From NCBI GenBank assembly GCA_016178435.1, contig JACOTK010000067.1, positions 1 to 30,108 on the forward strand: 30,108 bases of DNA, written 5' to 3'. Both the position numbers and the translations under genes were made by a program. The stretch is from Actinomycetota bacterium (GTDB lineage Bacteria; Actinomycetota; Acidimicrobiia; Acidimicrobiales; CADCSY01). This document shows, piece after piece, positions 1 through 8,505 of this stretch (position 1 is the stretch's first letter; each line of letters starts with the position of its first letter). The notes below the pieces were generated by a model. That model did not search any database and was not told the origin of the DNA. It saw only the letters and a program-made list of their open reading frames with translations.

Positions 1-1
1 C

Positions 2-1039
2 GCAGCCACCTGTGCGGTTTCCCAGCGGGACATCAAGAAGGTTCTTGCCTACTCCACGGTGTCGCAACTGGGGTTCATGTTCCTCGCCGTCGGCTCGGGC
101 GCTTATGTGGCCGCCATCTTCCATATGGTGACCCATGCTTTCTTCAAGGCCTTGCTATTCCTGGGTGCGGGCTCGGTGATCCACGGCATGGATCACGAGC
201 AGGACATGCGTTTCATGGGCGGGCTGCGCAAGCTGATGCCGATCACCGGAGCCACGTTCATCGTCGGTTGGTTGGCGATCGCGGGCGTCCCACCCTTTGC
301 CGGGTTCTGGTCGAAGGACGAGATTCTTGCCGCGGCGTTCGACAAGAGTCCTGCGCTCTGGGTCATCGGCCTGGTGACGGCCGTTCTGACCGCCTACTAC
401 ATGAGTCGCATGGTCTTCATGGTGTTCTACGGTGACCTCGGCGCTCGGGCGCCCGAGGTGCACGAAGGCGCCGAGGACACGCATACCAACCACGACGGTC
501 ATGCGTCGGCGCCCCACGAGTCACCGTTGCTGATGTGGGTGCCGTTGGTGGTCCTTGCCATTGCCGCCGCCCTGGCAGGGGGTTTGAATCTGCCGGGGGT
601 CCTCACCCTCGAGCACTTCCTCGATCCCATCTTCCTCGGGCATGTTCACGAGCTGGACATCAGCGGAGCGGGGCAGGTGACTCTGGGGGCCCTTGCGGTG
701 ATCGGATCCGTGGTGGGCATCCTTGCAGCCCGTGCGTTCTACCTGCGTGGGGCCAAACCTGTCGAGGGCATCGAGCCGGAGCTATTGCGCCGGGCCTGGT
801 TGGTCGACGAGGGCATGGCGGCGTTCTTCGGCGGCCCGGGCCGTGCCATCGCGCAAGCTGCGGCAGACGTGGATCGCGAGGTTGTCGACGGGGCGGTCAA
901 CGGTGTGGCCGTGGCCGTACGCGAGGCAGGGACCCAACTGCGGCAGGTTCAGACCGGGAACGTGCGTCAGTATGCGCTCGGCATGGCAGGTGGCGCTGCG
1001 CTCCTGCTCGGTTTCTTCTTTCTGAGGATGGGCTCGTGA
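2..1039 (+). CDS. nuoL: NADH-quinone oxidoreductase subunit L, first copy, 5' partial
   Basis: This is the C-terminal part of the large antiporter-like proton-pumping subunit of membrane complex I. The frame is open from the left edge of the window, and the residues before the GTG at 59 (RDIKKVLAYST) belong to the conserved NuoL core, so the gene begins outside. The visible 345 residues include the THAFFKALLFLGAGSV helix, the GVPPFAGFWSKDEI motif, a His-rich acidic loop (around EGAEDTHTNHDGHAS) and a C-terminal membrane anchor. The stop overlaps the GTG start of the following nuoM by two bases (GTGA), so translation is probably coupled. A second, complete nuoL lies at 14536-16713 and is clearly divergent, so this is a separate complex I operon and not a recent duplicate. 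Subunit identity is secure. Confidence 0.95.
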   Translation, partial: AATCAVSQRDIKKVLAYSTVSQLGFMFLAVGSGAYVAAIFHMVTHAFFKALLFLGAGSVIHGMDHEQDMRFMGGLRKLMPITGATFIVGWLAIAGVPPFAGFWSKDEILAAAFDKSPALWVIGLVTAVLTAYYMSRMVFMVFYGDLGARAPEVHEGAEDTHTNHDGHASAPHESPLLMWVPLVVLAIAAALAGGLNLPGVLTLEHFLDPIFLGHVHELDISGAGQVTLGALAVIGSVVGILAARAFYLRGAKPVEGIEPELLRRAWLVDEGMAAFFGGPGRAIAQAAADVDREVVDGAVNGVAVAVREAGTQLRQVQTGNVRQYALGMAGGAALLLGFFFLRMGS

Positions 1040-2673
1040 ACGTGCTTCCGGTGCTGTCAACCCTTGCCACGGAAACCACGGGCGATGCGGCCGGCGGGAC
1101 CGGCTTTCCACTGCTCACCGGCCTGGTGGTGCTCCCGGTGATCGGCGCTCTTCTTGTCGCGATCGCACCGCGCGGGCGCGGCGAACTCGCCCGCCTGATC
1201 GGGCTGCTGACGACGGTTTCGGTTGGAGCGATCGGCCTCTACCTGTTGACGCAGTTCGACGCGGCCGATGCCGGGTTCCAGTTCACGACGCAACACATCT
1301 GGATCGAGCAACTCGGGATCTCGTGGCATCTCGGCGTTGACGGCATCTCCTTGTTCCTGGTGATCCTGACCGGACTGCTGTTTCCGTTGGTGATGGTGGG
1401 TGTGACCCCGCACCACGATCCGAAGCCCTACACGGCGTGGTTGCTTCTGCTCGAAGCCGGCTGCATGGGCGTCTTTCTGTCGCTGGATCTCTTCCTGTTC
1501 TTCGTGGCCTTCGAGATCGTGCTTGTGCCGATGTACTTCCTGATCGGCGGCTGGGGCTACAGCGAGCGTGTCTACGCGGCGCTGAAGTTCTTTCTCTTCA
1601 CCATGGCCGGGTCCGCACTGATGCTGGTTGGCATCCTGACCCTGGTTTTCCTTCACCAGAAGGCCACCGGCGTTCTCACCTTCGATCTCGTCACCCTCGC
1701 TGATTCCCAGTCGGTGGCAGAGGGAACGGCGCGTTGGCTCTTTCTGGCATTCGCCCTGGCATTCGCCGTCAAGGTCCCGATCTTCCCGTTGCACACGTGG
1801 CTGCCCGATGCCCATACCCAGGCGCCGACGGGAGCGTCGGTCATCCTCGCGGGCGTCATGCTCAAGCTCGGCACCTACGGACTACTGCGTTTCGGCCTGT
1901 ATCTGTTCCCCGAGGCGGCATCGCATTTCGCGCCTCTGCTCGTCACCCTTGGTGTCATCGGCATCATCTACGGGGCAGTGGTCGCAGCGATGCAACGCGA
2001 CCTGAAACGGCTCGTGGCCTACTCGTCGGTCGCCCACTTGGGTTTCATCGTCCTCGGGACCTTCGCCTTCACCACGCAGGGACTCGAGGGCGGCATTCTG
2101 CAGATGGTCAACCACGGAATTTCGACGGGAGCACTGTTCCTGTTGGTCGGCATGATCTATGAGCGGCGACACACTCGAGAGATCTCCGAGTTGCACGGCC
2201 TGCAGAAGGCAGCGCCGGTCCTCGCCGTCGTGTTCACGGTGGTGATGTTCAGCTCCATCGGTCTGCCCGGCCTGAACGGTTTCGTCGGCGAGTTCCTCAT
2301 TCTGATCGGCAGTTTCCTGACCCGCCGTTGGTGGGCCATCGCAGCAGCCAGTGGGGTGATCCTTGCGGCGCTGTATCTGCTGTGGGCCTATCAGCGGGTG
2401 TTCCACGGCGAGCCCGAGGGGGAGAATGCCACGATGCCCGACCTCACCTGGCGGGAGGGTTTCGTGCTGGCTCCGCTCCTGGTGGCGATCGTGGGCCTGG
2501 GCGTGTATCCCAAGCCGATGCTCGAACGGATTGAGCCGGCCGTGGAGCGATTGATCAGCCACGTTGAGGACAACAGTGATTTCGATCGCCCGGCAGCGGA
2601 GTCCACAAGGCCGACAGGCGCCTCGGTGTCCGAGCGCACCCTGCATGAACGCATGGGAGGAAACGGCCGATGA
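1036..2673 (+). CDS. nuoM: NADH-quinone oxidoreductase subunit M, first copy
   Basis: This is an antiporter-like proton-translocating membrane subunit of complex I, 545 residues and polytopic. The GTG at 1036 is chosen because it overlaps the nuoL stop (GTGA) and gives a normal-length NuoM; the same frame stays open further upstream inside nuoL, but that stretch is Arg/Gly-rich and unlike the family. Key residues are visible: the membrane Glu at about 160 in FFVAFEIVLVPMYF, the Lys at about 246 in AVKVPIFPLHTWLPDAHTQA, and LKLGTYGLLRF. The C-terminus carries a polar tail of about 35 residues. It is followed by nuoN with a 4-base ATGA overlap. The gene is part of the left-hand nuoLMN end of an operon cut by the window edge. 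Confidence 0.95.
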   Translation: MNVLPVLSTLATETTGDAAGGTGFPLLTGLVVLPVIGALLVAIAPRGRGELARLIGLLTTVSVGAIGLYLLTQFDAADAGFQFTTQHIWIEQLGISWHLGVDGISLFLVILTGLLFPLVMVGVTPHHDPKPYTAWLLLLEAGCMGVFLSLDLFLFFVAFEIVLVPMYFLIGGWGYSERVYAALKFFLFTMAGSALMLVGILTLVFLHQKATGVLTFDLVTLADSQSVAEGTARWLFLAFALAFAVKVPIFPLHTWLPDAHTQAPTGASVILAGVMLKLGTYGLLRFGLYLFPEAASHFAPLLVTLGVIGIIYGAVVAAMQRDLKRLVAYSSVAHLGFIVLGTFAFTTQGLEGGILQMVNHGISTGALFLLVGMIYERRHTREISELHGLQKAAPVLAVVFTVVMFSSIGLPGLNGFVGEFLILIGSFLTRRWWAIAAASGVILAALYLLWAYQRVFHGEPEGENATMPDLTWREGFVLAPLLVAIVGLGVYPKPMLERIEPAVERLISHVEDNSDFDRPAAESTRPTGASVSERTLHERMGGNGR

Positions 2674-4214
2674 TCGCCGGCATGTTCGCCCAACTCGGCG
2701 TCCCGACCGACGCCCCTTTCGCTGTGCCTGAGGTGGCCTGGTCGGCGCTCACCCCGCTTCTCATCCTCATCGTCGGAGCACTGGCCCTGCTGGTGGTCAC
2801 CGCTCTCGTGCCGCGGACGTTGCCCGTCGGGTTCTTCACGGTCACCACGGTGGCCGTTGCCGCCGGCGCGGCAGTCGCCTCTTTGGGTTCGTGGGATCGC
2901 GTGACCGACCCCGATCGGGGCCCTTACATGGCGGTTGCCGGCGCGATCACCCTCGATGGATTCTCCGTGTTGGTGACCGCGCTCCTGGCCATCACTGTGG
3001 TCCTGGTCGCTCTCCTCGCCGATGGCTATCTGCGTCGAGAAGGCCTCGGCGCGGCGGAGTTCTCGGTGCTCGTGCTGCTCTCGGCATCGGGCGGGGTGAT
3101 GATGGCGCTGGCCAACGACCTCATCGTCATGTTCCTCGGCCTGGAGGTGCTTTCGATAGCGCTGTACGTGCTTGCAGGCTTCCAGGGCGACCGTCGCGAG
3201 TCGCAGGAGTCGGCGATGAAGTACTTCCTCCTCGGCGCCTTTGCCTCGGCCTTCCTGTTGTACGGCATCGCGTTGGTCTACGGCGCGACCGGTTCGACGA
3301 ATCTCGGCGAGATCGCCGGTTTCCTGGCTCGTGACGTACCGAGTGAACAGGGTCTGCTGCTCGGCGGCATGGCCATGTTGATCGTGGGCTTCGGCTTCAA
3401 GATCGGGGTGGTGCCCTTCCAGAGCTGGGTTCCCGACGTCTACCAGGGCGCGCCGACTCCGGTGACGGCTTTCATGGCCTCCGGGGTCAAGGTTGCCGGA
3501 TTTGCTGCGCTCCTGCGGGTGATCGTCTCGGCGCTGTCGGTTCAGGCTCAGGATTGGCGGCCGGTCATGTGGGTTCTCGCGATGCTCACCCTGGTGGTCG
3601 GACCCGCGATGGCCATCGTTCAGACCGATGTGAAGCGGATGCTTGCCTACAGCTCGATCAGCCACGCGGGGTTCATCCTGATCGGCGTGCAGGCTGCATC
3701 CGACCGGGGAACCGCCGGCGCCTTGTTCTATCTGTTCGCTTATTCCTTCATGGCCCTGGGGGCCTTTGGCGTGGTCAGTCTCGTCGCACGACAGGGCGAC
3801 GTCGGCGTGGACCTCGACCGGTTTCGGGGACTGTCGAAACGTCGACCCGGCCTCGCGCTCGTGTTCGCCGTCTTTCTTCTGGGCCAGACGGGGGTACCCC
3901 TGACGTCGGGCTTCATGGCCAAGTTCTCGGTCATCGGTGCAGCGGTCGCCTCCGAGAGTTATGCCCTTGCGATGGTTGCGATGCTCACCTCGGTGGTCGG
4001 GGCGTTCGCCTACCTGCGGGTGATCGTGGCGATGTACCTCGGTGACGACGAGGAGATGGCGGAAGAGGGCACCAGGCGCGTTCAGATCCCTGCAGCAGCC
4101 GGACTGGCGCTGGGGCTCGCCCTTGCCGTCACCGTCACCCTCGGTGTGTTGCCCTCCACCGTCCTCGATGCGGCCCGTGACGCGGTGCCCGCTCGCCTCA
4201 GTCCCAGCCGTTAG
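2670..4214 (+). CDS. nuoN: NADH-quinone oxidoreductase subunit N, first copy
   Basis: This is the third antiporter-like membrane subunit of complex I, 514 residues and polytopic. The start ATG overlaps the nuoM stop. NuoN features are present: LEVLSIALYVLAGF with the conserved Glu, then the SAMKYFLLGAFASAFLLYGI helix, the FKIGVVPFQSWVPDVYQGAPTPVTAFM loop with its Lys, and KRMLAYSSISHAGF. It is the last gene of the first complex I operon: 48 bases later the oppositely directed EAL gene ends, so the two units converge. I see no strong terminator in that gap, only a 5-bp GGACC/GGTCC hairpin near 4230. A second nuoN lies at 18259-19773. Confidence 0.95.
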   Translation: MIAGMFAQLGVPTDAPFAVPEVAWSALTPLLILIVGALALLVVTALVPRTLPVGFFTVTTVAVAAGAAVASLGSWDRVTDPDRGPYMAVAGAITLDGFSVLVTALLAITVVLVALLADGYLRREGLGAAEFSVLVLLSASGGVMMALANDLIVMFLGLEVLSIALYVLAGFQGDRRESQESAMKYFLLGAFASAFLLYGIALVYGATGSTNLGEIAGFLARDVPSEQGLLLGGMAMLIVGFGFKIGVVPFQSWVPDVYQGAPTPVTAFMASGVKVAGFAALLRVIVSALSVQAQDWRPVMWVLAMLTLVVGPAMAIVQTDVKRMLAYSSISHAGFILIGVQAASDRGTAGALFYLFAYSFMALGAFGVVSLVARQGDVGVDLDRFRGLSKRRPGLALVFAVFLLGQTGVPLTSGFMAKFSVIGAAVASESYALAMVAMLTSVVGAFAYLRVIVAMYLGDDEEMAEEGTRRVQIPAAAGLALGLALAVTVTLGVLPSTVLDAARDAVPARLSPSR

Positions 4215-4262
4215 GGTTCGAGCCCCGAGGACCTCCGGTCCGGTTGTCCGGTAGGGGGTGTC

Positions 4263-7200
4263 TCAGTTGTGGTTGTCCGATTGGATGGTTCCCACGTCTC
4301 GCACATGGCGGGAGGGCGTCTTACCGGTCAAGGTCAGGTCCAACAGGTTGACCGGCATGGGTCGGGCGAAGAGGTAACCCTGACCGAGGACACAACCGAG
4401 TCCCTGGAGGATTTCGAGCTGCTCGGGTGTCTCGATGCCCTCGGCCAGAGGATGGGCGCGCATCTGGTGCGCAAGCTCGATGATCGAGGTGATCAACCGC
4501 AGATCGGGCGCCGGTCCCTGCAATGCGTGAACGAAGCTCTTGTCGATCTTGATCACGTCGAAGGGAAATTGCTGCAGGTAGCCGAGAGAGGAATACCCGG
4601 TCCCGAAGTCGTCGACACCCACCATGACCCCAGCCGTTCGCAGATCCCTCAGGGTCTGCTCGTTGTTCGTCCCGTCGACCATGGTGCGTTCGGTGACCTC
4701 CAGGTGGAGACACGTCGGTTCGAGGCCGAATCGATCAAGGGCATCGAGGACATCGGCCGCAAATGTCTCGTCCAACTGCCCCGCCGCGACATTGACCGCC
4801 ACCGAGGACGGTGCGGCTTCTCCCAGCTCCAGTTGCCACGAACGAAGCTGTTGGCAGGCCTCCTCCAACACCCACCGCCCGAGAGGTACCACGAGACCGG
4901 TTTCCTCGGCGAGTGAGATGAAGCCATCGGGCATGAGCAGTCCACGTTCGGGATGTTGCCAGCGCACGAGTGCCTCGACCCCCACGATATCGAGGGTCGT
5001 CAGTGACACGATCGGTTGGTAGTGGAGTACGAGTTGGTGGTTGCTGATGGCGCCCTCCAGCGCACTGCGCAGAGCCAGGTGTTCGAAGACCTGGGCACGG
5101 AGATCCTCCTCGAAGACCTGGCTCTGCGCCTTGCCCTTCTCCTTGGCAAGGTAGAGCGCCATGTCCGCGTTGCGCATCAGCTTCTCGGGCAGGACCTCCT
5201 CACGGTGCCGGGCGTTGGCCACGCCGATGCTTGCGGTCACGACAATGTGGTGACCGTTGATCGTGACCGGTTCGGCGATGACGGCGTGAATGCGATCCGT
5301 CACCGAAAGGACCTCCTGTTCGGTGGCGGACTGGTGCAGGAGAACGGCAAACTCATCGCTTCCGAGACGAACCGCGATGTCATGGGTGCGCAGGCATGAA
5401 CGAAGGCGATCAGCGGTGATCCTGAGCAGGCGGTCGCCGATACTGTGTCCGAGCTGCTCGTTGATCGCCTTGAAGTCGTCGAGATCTACCACCAGCACGA
5501 CCAGTGCTTCCAGGTCCTCGTCGGTCCAGGTAAGCGCCTCACCGAGTTGCTCGACGAACATGGTTCGATTTCCGAGGCCGGTCAGCGTGTCATGCCGGGA
5601 CTGGTAGGCAAGATCGTCCTCGAGCACTCTGTTGACCGTCACGTCGCGCGCGTTGATGACGAGTCCATTGACGGCAGGTTCATCACGCAGGTCGGTGACC
5701 ACCAGGTCGATGGCCCTCGGTCGGTTGTGCTGGTCGACGAAGCGCACCTCTGTCGAGAAGCTCTCGGTTGACCCGGAAAGGAGTGCGGCCCAGTCACCTT
5801 CGAGTCTGCTGCTCTCTTCGACGGGGAGCATGGTGAAGAGATCGCCCCCCAGGAGCTCCTCGGACTGGTAATGGAGCACCTTGGTCACCGACGGGCTGAC
5901 ATAGGTGATGATGCCCGTCGGGTTCACGATCGCCACGACATCACTGGAGTTCTGCACCAAGGCACGAAAGCGCGCTTCGCTGTGTGCGAGCTGCTCCTCG
6001 GCGTGCTTGCGTTCGGTGACGTTGCGGGCATTGATGAGTATGCCCCTGATGTCGGCCTGATCGGTCATGTTCGAGGCGATGAGCTCAAAAGGAAGGTATG
6101 ACCCATCTGCCAGACTGATGCGTGCCTCGGCCGATGATGTCGTTCCGACCGCTGCCCTCACCTCCACCATCATCTCCTGTACCCGCCGAAGATCGTCGGG
6201 GTGAACGAGATCGGCGCCCGGCATCGCCGTCAGTGCTTCCTCGCTGAAGCCGAGCAGGTGTTGAGCGGCAGGGCTCATGAAGGAGAACCCTCCGGTCTGG
6301 CCGGCAACGCAGACGATGTCCGAGCTGTGCTCGATCAGGGCTCGGAACCGTCGTTCGTCCTCCCGTCGGTGCAGATCGCGGGCCAGCAGGGCGCTCTCCA
6401 TGGCAAGTGAGACCTCGGACGACAGTGCCTCGAGACTCCGCAACACGGGGGTCGGGATGTCGGCTGGACTGGAGACGATCAGGATTCCTCGGAGATCCCC
6501 CTGGGTGCCCAGGGGCATCAGGGCGGTACTGATGGTGCCGCTCTGCACACCGATGATGGCACGTCTCGGGAGGTCGACGGGGGGGGATGCCGGGACGTAC
6601 ACAAGTTGTCGTTGGCGGATGCCGTCCAGAAATGGCGGGGCGAGATCACTGGTTCGAACCACGGTGCCGGTCGCCTCGAGTGCTTGACTCCCCGTGGCCG
6701 CAATGACGGTCATGGACTCCTCGGGTCCGATGGCAAGGCTTACCCGTATCGTCCTCTCGTTTCCCATCAGTGCCGTGGCGGCGGTGATCGCTCCGACATG
6801 GATCTCCTCATCGGTGGTGGCGGCGACCAGGGTCAATCCGGCCTCGTGCAGCGCCCGCTCCCTCAGAGCGATCTCCTCGGTTGCCCTGACGAGCTCGACG
6901 AGCCGTGCCACGACGAGTCCGGAAAGCACCACAGAGGCGGTGACGATGACGGGCAGGTCAACGGTGAGGTCGCGAGCGATCTCGAAGACGAGGACGGCCG
7001 GGGTCACGAGCAGGGGGGCTGCCAACATCGCCACACGACGAAATCGCAACGTCTGGGTCTGCCGGGGGGGCGAGTCGGTGAGCACTTTTGCCGAGGGGTG
7101 CAGGATGCCGACGGCTCCCAGGACGTAGGAAAGCGACGATATCGGAGCGATGAAGCCCCCCTCGTAGATGCCGGCCGTCGACATGGTGAGCAGGAGATCC

Positions 7201-7799
7201 GAGATGAAGATCGCAGCAAAGGATCCAACGAGAAAATAGAAGCTGGGATTGCGCCAACCGGGACCGATGATCAGGAAGACGATGGCGGTGAGGAGAGCCA
7301 GGGTGAGCCCTGAGTATCCGGTATTGACCAAACGATCCGCAAGAGGGACTGTCGTATCGCGCACATAAGGTGAAAGCAGGGCCGCCCACGCGACAACGCC
7401 GAGACTGGAACTGATCAGAAGCGAATCATAAAGATGCGCACGTTCCAGTTTCCTTGTCCGCATCCGTACCAGGCGGATTGTGCCTATGAAGAGGCACAGA
7501 TAACCGGCAATAAAGAAGAAATCTGCCGGCGAGGGGAAACGGAGATCATCAATCGTTGGACTCAAGATGCCCAGCAGGATGTTTCCGCTGATGATCAAGG
7601 CGCCGCCGGACCCAAACCATGACCATGCCTCCTTGCCGGGGCGGTCCATTGTGCGCGCGCATCGAAACACGGTCGCCACGGCAACCGTGCCGATCGCCAG
7701 GGTGAGAACCTCAGCTGCCTCCTCGGTCAGGAACAGGGCGAGGACGACAAAGGCGAGACCCAGCGCCAAGAATTGTCTCCAGGTCGGTTCGATCGCCAT
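4263..7799 (-). CDS. Membrane-anchored GAF-PAS-PAS-GGDEF-EAL protein, likely c-di-GMP phosphodiesterase
   Basis: This 1178-residue signalling protein should act on cyclic di-GMP at the inner membrane. From the ATG at 7799 the order is about nine hydrophobic segments (5-305), a GAF-like region (315-470), PAS (482-600), PAS (608-722), GGDEF (735-895) and EAL (905-1165). The EAL domain keeps its signatures: EALVRW at 942, LEVTER, VDDFGTGYSSL, IKIDKSF, AEGIET and GQGYLFARP. The GGDEF motif reads GSDEF at 813-817, so cyclase activity is doubtful and a regulatory or GTP-binding role is possible. The start at 7799 has a GAGGG ribosome site 6 bases upstream; an in-frame ATG at 7877 would add 26 Arg-rich residues. 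It stands alone, convergent with nuoN and downstream of the arginine decarboxylase pair. The domain calls are firm; the signal sensed is unknown. Confidence 0.9.
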   Translation of the reverse strand: MAIEPTWRQFLALGLAFVVLALFLTEEAAEVLTLAIGTVAVATVFRCARTMDRPGKEAWSWFGSGGALIISGNILLGILSPTIDDLRFPSPADFFFIAGYLCLFIGTIRLVRMRTRKLERAHLYDSLLISSSLGVVAWAALLSPYVRDTTVPLADRLVNTGYSGLTLALLTAIVFLIIGPGWRNPSFYFLVGSFAAIFISDLLLTMSTAGIYEGGFIAPISSLSYVLGAVGILHPSAKVLTDSPPRQTQTLRFRRVAMLAAPLLVTPAVLVFEIARDLTVDLPVIVTASVVLSGLVVARLVELVRATEEIALRERALHEAGLTLVAATTDEEIHVGAITAATALMGNERTIRVSLAIGPEESMTVIAATGSQALEATGTVVRTSDLAPPFLDGIRQRQLVYVPASPPVDLPRRAIIGVQSGTISTALMPLGTQGDLRGILIVSSPADIPTPVLRSLEALSSEVSLAMESALLARDLHRREDERRFRALIEHSSDIVCVAGQTGGFSFMSPAAQHLLGFSEEALTAMPGADLVHPDDLRRVQEMMVEVRAAVGTTSSAEARISLADGSYLPFELIASNMTDQADIRGILINARNVTERKHAEEQLAHSEARFRALVQNSSDVVAIVNPTGIITYVSPSVTKVLHYQSEELLGGDLFTMLPVEESSRLEGDWAALLSGSTESFSTEVRFVDQHNRPRAIDLVVTDLRDEPAVNGLVINARDVTVNRVLEDDLAYQSRHDTLTGLGNRTMFVEQLGEALTWTDEDLEALVVLVVDLDDFKAINEQLGHSIGDRLLRITADRLRSCLRTHDIAVRLGSDEFAVLLHQSATEQEVLSVTDRIHAVIAEPVTINGHHIVVTASIGVANARHREEVLPEKLMRNADMALYLAKEKGKAQSQVFEEDLRAQVFEHLALRSALEGAISNHQLVLHYQPIVSLTTLDIVGVEALVRWQHPERGLLMPDGFISLAEETGLVVPLGRWVLEEACQQLRSWQLELGEAAPSSVAVNVAAGQLDETFAADVLDALDRFGLEPTCLHLEVTERTMVDGTNNEQTLRDLRTAGVMVGVDDFGTGYSSLGYLQQFPFDVIKIDKSFVHALQGPAPDLRLITSIIELAHQMRAHPLAEGIETPEQLEILQGLGCVLGQGYLFARPMPVNLLDLTLTGKTPSRHVRDVGTIQSDNHN

Positions 7800-7953
7800 G
7801 GGTCGCCCTCGTCCAGATGTCCTGTGGAAGTGCAGATTCTCGGCCCGCTGAGGACTGCGACGGCGATTCCTGAACACAACGGCAACACGATGCTAACGGG
7901 TTGACCATCGGAAACACACCATTTCGCTCAATTCGTAGCCATCTACCTACGCT

Positions 7954-7986
7954 GGGTCTCAAGAAGTCGGTCGGTCGCCGAGACCC
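7954..7986 (-). other. Inverted repeat between arginine decarboxylase and EAL genes
   Basis: GGGTCTC at 7954-7960 pairs with GAGACCC at 7980-7986 across a 19-base loop. It lies 20 bases past the stop of the decarboxylase gene on the minus strand. It could stop or process that transcript, or lie in the leader of the EAL gene. There is no T-run after it, so an intrinsic terminator is not well supported. Confidence 0.25.
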
Positions 7987-8006
7987 TGACGACACCGGGT
8001 GCTCTA

Positions 8007-8495
8007 CTACCAGGAAGCCGTGTCGTACACCGCTGCCACAAGCGCACACACGGGCTGATCCCGACAGGCCACCCCCTCGACGCGGAGTTGTGGAGGGCCG
8101 AAGCTCGATGTCGGGCGCCCGGCAGACATCGCGGCGAGGCTGGCCTCGATGTCGCTTTCCACCTGCTGACGACTGGTTCCATCGTGCTCGACGAACAGTC
8201 CTTTGCCTGAACCGGGTTCCTGTACCCAGCCGATGCCCGCAAAGCCATGGTGGGCCGGCGTGGTGACGCGCGTCTGGGCCATCACCAGGTACAGGCGGTC
8301 ACCCCACCTTCCCGGGAGCGTAGCGGGCTCGTCATTCGAGATGATCTCGGAGTGGGCGGGGATGATGGAGCTGAGTTGCAGCAAATTGTAGTTGGCGATC
8401 GACGCGTCACGGAGCGCTGCATCAAAAGCAGCGATGGCCGTGGGTCCGGTCCCGACACCTGAGACAATCTTGATGGACAAACGCCTGCAGTGCAT
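8007..8495 (-). CDS. Pyruvoyl-dependent arginine decarboxylase (PvlArgDC)
   Basis: The predicted enzyme decarboxylates arginine to agmatine, the first step of a polyamine route, using a self-made pyruvoyl group instead of PLP. The 162-residue proenzyme matches this small family. It has an N-terminal VSGVGTGPTAIAAFDAAL segment, then NLLQLSSIIP, in which the Ser42-Ser43 bond is the expected self-cleavage site that turns Ser43 into the pyruvoyl group. AHHGFAGIGWVQEPGSGKG and LFVEHDG follow, typical of the larger chain. The start ATG lies 10 bases after the stop of the GNAT-like gene, so the two are very probably co-transcribed. No agmatinase or agmatine deiminase gene is nearby. Family assignment is strong; the exact substrate is inferred, since some relatives are assigned only by homology. 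Confidence 0.88.
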   Translation of the reverse strand: MHCRRLSIKIVSGVGTGPTAIAAFDAALRDASIANYNLLQLSSIIPAHSEIISNDEPATLPGRWGDRLYLVMAQTRVTTPAHHGFAGIGWVQEPGSGKGLFVEHDGTSRQQVESDIEASLAAMSAGRPTSSFGPPQLRVEGVACRDQPVCALVAAVYDTASW

Positions 8496-8505
8496 GAAGC
8501 GCTAC

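Noticed and set aside
535..1035. Upstream extension of nuoM in the same frame
   Set aside because: The stretch lies inside nuoL in another frame, is Arg/Gly/Cys-rich and unlike NuoM; the GTG at 1036 with the GTGA overlap gives a normal protein.
2391..3665. 424-codon open frame antisense to nuoM and nuoN
   Set aside because: It is the mirror of two membrane-protein genes, with a charged composition explained by the opposite strand.
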